Shown piece by piece: positions 32,969-34,911 of a stretch of 34,911 nucleotides of DNA. Position numbers and translations under genes: made by a program. Positions within the stretch are counted from its first letter, which is position 1. Each line of letters starts with the position of its first letter. The notes under the pieces were generated by a model. It had not been told where the DNA came from. It saw only the letters and a program-made list of their open reading frames with translations, and did not search any database. Origin of the DNA: Planctomycetia bacterium TMED53 (lineage in GTDB: Bacteria; Planctomycetota; UBA8108; UBA1146); assembly GCA_002167285.1 (NCBI GenBank), contig NHDG01000076.1, positions 1-34,911 of the forward strand, in the 5' to 3' direction.

Positions 32969-33220
32969 TTCGCGGATCCTGCTTCAACAGGCCTTCGATT
33001 TTGATCGTCGCTGAGTCGGAACCTCACTTCTTTACTGTGTCTCATCGACTGCAGTGTTGTTGATCCCCACCATCCTTCACCTTACCCTCTCTGCAGGGTC
33101 GGTGAGTGGCGCGACCCGGCAGCTCCCATTCATGCTGTTCTGACAGTCAGTTAATTTCATGCCACTTTGAAGTCACCTTGCGTCAATCGATCGCAAAGTG
33201 CTCGACTGAAAGGACGAACG
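32969..33220. promoter_or_regulatory. Intergenic region upstream of superoxide dismutase, with a hairpin at 33091-33122
   Basis: This 252-base gap contains CTGCAGGGTCG (33091-33101) pairing with CGACCCGGCAG (33112-33122), an 11-bp stem with one mismatch and a 10-base loop. No T run follows. It could end transcription of the preceding gene or lie in the leader of the dismutase gene. No promoter boxes were assigned. Confidence 0.35.
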
Positions 33221-33850
33221 ATGTCTTTTGAACTTCCAAATTTGGGATATTCCCACGATGCGTTAGAGCCTCACGTCGATGCTCGCACCATGGAGATACA
33301 CCACGGCAAGCATCACGCGACTTACGTAGCAAATCTCAACAATGCCCTTGAAGGACAGGGCGATCTTGCCTCGATGGATATCTCTGATTTGTGCAGGAAC
33401 ATTCAGGAAGTGCCAGAGAAGATCCGTGGTGCCGTCCGTAATAATGGCGGTGGCCATTTCAACCACAGCCTCTTTTGGACCAGCATGAGCCCCAACGGCG
33501 GCGGCGCCCCCCAAGGAGATCTCGCAGCGGCCATCGATTCCGCCTTCGGCGATTTCGATTCCTTCAAAGACAAATTCGCAGCTGCTGCCATGACGCGTTT
33601 CGGAAGCGGTTGGGCATGGCTCGGCGTCCAGGGAGACGGTTCGCTTTGCGTTTGCTCGACGGCGAATCAGGACAATCCCTTGATGCCAGGCCTCGGCGAT
33701 TGCACATGCACTCCCATCCTGGGACTCGATGTTTGGGAACACGCCTACTACTTGAACTATCAGAATCGCAGACCGGATTACGTCTCCGCATGGTGGAACG
33801 TGGTCGATTGGAACGTGGTTGCTGACAGGTTCGCTGCCGCCCAGCCTTAA
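33221..33850 (+). CDS. sodA: Superoxide dismutase, Fe/Mn family, Mn-type (209 aa)
   Basis: This enzyme converts superoxide to oxygen and hydrogen peroxide. Predicted metal ligands are H27 (MEIHHGKHH), H82 ([10 protein letters not shown]), D170 and H174 ([19 protein letters not shown]). Gly78 before the second ligand and Gln150 in TANQDNPLM are the Mn-type choices, whereas Fe enzymes usually carry the Gln near the first position. There is no signal peptide, so it is cytoplasmic. ATG 33221 is chosen because AAAGGAC lies just ahead and it begins at the conserved FELPNLGYS; an in-frame start 18 codons upstream adds unrelated text. Two CxC pairs (C143/C145 and C161/C163) are unusual. It stands as the first of two plus-strand genes. 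Confidence 0.95.
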   Translation: MSFELPNLGYSHDALEPHVDARTMEIHHGKHHATYVANLNNALEGQGDLASMDISDLCRNIQEVPEKIRGAVRNNGGGHFNHSLFWTSMSPNGGGAPQGDLAAAIDSAFGDFDSFKDKFAAAAMTRFGSGWAWLGVQGDGSLCVCSTANQDNPLMPGLGDCTCTPILGLDVWEHAYYLNYQNRRPDYVSAWWNVVDWNVVADRFAAAQP

Positions 33851-33906
33851 ACGAGTCGGCCGAATCAAACGACACCGAAGCGGGGAGCACAAGGGGAAGG
33901 GTCAGA

Positions 33907-34827
33907 ATGACCTGGGAATTGCAAGGGGCGACGATCCTTGAGGTCGTCCCCCCTACTCTCGAAAGTGGCGACGAAGGCGTATCCAAAAGGCTACGCCGAG
34001 TCGAAAAACTACTTTCAGAGGGATCATTTGATGCCGTGAACTTGCCTGAAATCCACGACGAAGAGAGTCGGGATACTCGAGGTGTGAGAAAGCTTGATTT
34101 TTCAAACCGTCTCGACGGGAGAATATTCGGGCAAATGATCCGAGAGCAGTTCGATGTCCCCGTGATTGTCAACCACGTCGTCGCCCATGCCCCTCTGGAT
34201 CACCAGATTCTTTGGCTCCATGAAACGGTTCGTGAATATGGCATCACGGACATGATCCTTGTTGGAGCGCCCCACGACCGGCAAATCTGGCCAGGCCCCT
34301 CCGTTGCCGAAGCAAATAACGCCTTCAAATCGGAGTTTGCCGACTCCGATCTCAGAGTGGGCAACATCTGTATTCCCGAACGGCCCGGGAGCCCCATTCC
34401 CGAATCAGAACGGATGGCTGAAAAGGTTGGGGCTGGAGCCGATTTCTTCACGACTCAGATCCTCTTCTGCGCCGCTGAAATCAGCCAACTGTGGCAGCAA
34501 TTTTCAAAAAACCACTCAGAGCTTCTGCAGATTCCTGTGCTGATTAGTCTTTGCCCAGTGAAGAAGAGTGAAAATTTGGCATTTTTACGCTATCTGGGTG
34601 TTCAAGTCCCGAATCAGGTCGAGGAAACCCTGGGACAAATCGCCGCCGACGAATGCCTCGATGCTTCTCTTGAGATCCTCTGCGAACTGCAGAAGCAAAT
34701 CTTGGAATCCTCCAACAAAATCAAGGATTTGGCCTCCCCTGGCTGGAACATAGCTCCGGTTGGCAGCATTCCCGCATCGGCGGTCCTTGACCTGATGCAG
34801 CGCTTGCCCAGCGCGATTCCTTCCTGA
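33907..34827 (+). CDS. Methylenetetrahydrofolate-reductase-like protein (306 aa)
   Basis: Text of the MetF TIM-barrel family runs through the protein. ILEVVPPTLES (10-20) corresponds to the FEFFPP strand with its catalytic Glu. DAVNLPE is near 42-48, ITDMILVGAP near 113-122, and GADFFTTQILF (177-187) carries the conserved Gln. IPVLISLCPVKKSENLAFLRYLGVQVP (209-235) matches the pI..G..P segment. MetF uses FAD and NAD(P)H to make methyltetrahydrofolate. The sequence is diverged from typical MetF and has no visible homocysteine-binding partner domain, so the substrate is not certain. AAGGGGAAGGGT lies a few bases ahead of the ATG. The stop codon lies inside the first unit of the tandem repeat at the window end. 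Confidence 0.75.
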   Translation: MTWELQGATILEVVPPTLESGDEGVSKRLRRVEKLLSEGSFDAVNLPEIHDEESRDTRGVRKLDFSNRLDGRIFGQMIREQFDVPVIVNHVVAHAPLDHQILWLHETVREYGITDMILVGAPHDRQIWPGPSVAEANNAFKSEFADSDLRVGNICIPERPGSPIPESERMAEKVGAGADFFTTQILFCAAEISQLWQQFSKNHSELLQIPVLISLCPVKKSENLAFLRYLGVQVPNQVEETLGQIAADECLDASLEILCELQKQILESSNKIKDLASPGWNIAPVGSIPASAVLDLMQRLPSAIPS

Positions 34828-34911
34828 TCTCCCCTTCCTGATCTCCCCTTCCTGATCTCCCCTTCCTGATCTCCCCTTCCTGATCTCCCCTTCCTGATCT
34901 CCCCTTCCTGA
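34821..34911. repeat. 14-bp tandem repeat, 6.5 copies, running off the window end
   Basis: The unit TTCCTGATCTCCCC is repeated without any change, six full copies at 34821-34904 and half a copy to 34911. The first unit contains the last codon and the TGA stop of the preceding gene, so the array seems to have grown from the end of that gene. The unit length is not a multiple of three. The array continues to the window edge, so its true length is unknown. Confidence 0.95.

Noticed and set aside
33263-33892. 209-codon frame antisense to superoxide dismutase
   Set aside because: The dismutase on the other strand is unmistakable; this frame shows no motif.
34821-34911. Possible CRISPR array at the window end
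   Set aside because: The 14-bp units abut each other without spacers, so it is a simple tandem repeat.

Overview
The window most likely comes from a member of the Planctomycetota, or at least the PVC group. Three things seen in the sequence support this. At 5475-5693 there is a short basic protein beginning MSIHKSLKTG..RNVLTRYERI, a family I know only from Planctomycetes, Verrucomicrobia and Chlamydiae. At 22309-28053 there is a double-length fused UvrA, an arrangement also known from Chlamydiae. At 31646-32968 there is a secreted protein with a two-loop dockerin-like calcium-binding end and a DPTDDGLNC tail typical of marine planctomycetes. The DNA is moderately GC-rich. Genes are tightly packed, many overlap by ATGA or TGATG, and TTG and GTG starts are common. 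No RNA gene, insertion sequence, phage gene or CRISPR array was recognised.

Positions 1-17813 hold four separate sets of genes for oligopeptide/dipeptide-type ABC importers. Each set has a family 5 solute-binding protein and two MetI-type permeases. System 1 (minus, 5310-115) resembles YejA-YejB-YejE and runs into the first 38 codons of an ATPase gene at the window edge. System 2 (plus, 5962-9472), system 3 (minus, 13061-9477) and system 4 (plus, 13336-17813) have no ATPase gene of their own here. They may share the ATPase(s) beginning at the left edge. The permeases of systems 1 and 4 carry large extracytoplasmic inserts after the first main membrane segment.

Positions 21734-17815 (minus) are a translationally coupled three-gene operon: an FAD-dependent amino-acid-oxidase-like enzyme, a class IV PLP aminotransferase, and an AMP-forming acyl-CoA synthetase. 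Together they suggest conversion of an amine or amino compound to an acyl-CoA, but the substrate is unknown. A small lipoprotein gene (21895-22320, plus) converges on the next operon.

Positions 31026-22309 (minus) form a compact operon: polyprenyl diphosphate synthase, D-Ala-D-Ala ligase-like enzyme, inositol-monophosphatase-like enzyme and tandem UvrA. The first two fit supply of lipid carrier and peptidoglycan precursor. The ligase lacks the tyrosines of the E. coli DdlB omega loop.

Positions 31033-34911 contain a 613-base gap with several nested inverted repeats (possible structured RNA), the dockerin-bearing secreted protein, a Mn-type superoxide dismutase, and a methylenetetrahydrofolate-reductase-like protein. 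The stop codon of the last gene lies in the first unit of a 14-bp tandem repeat that runs off the window end.
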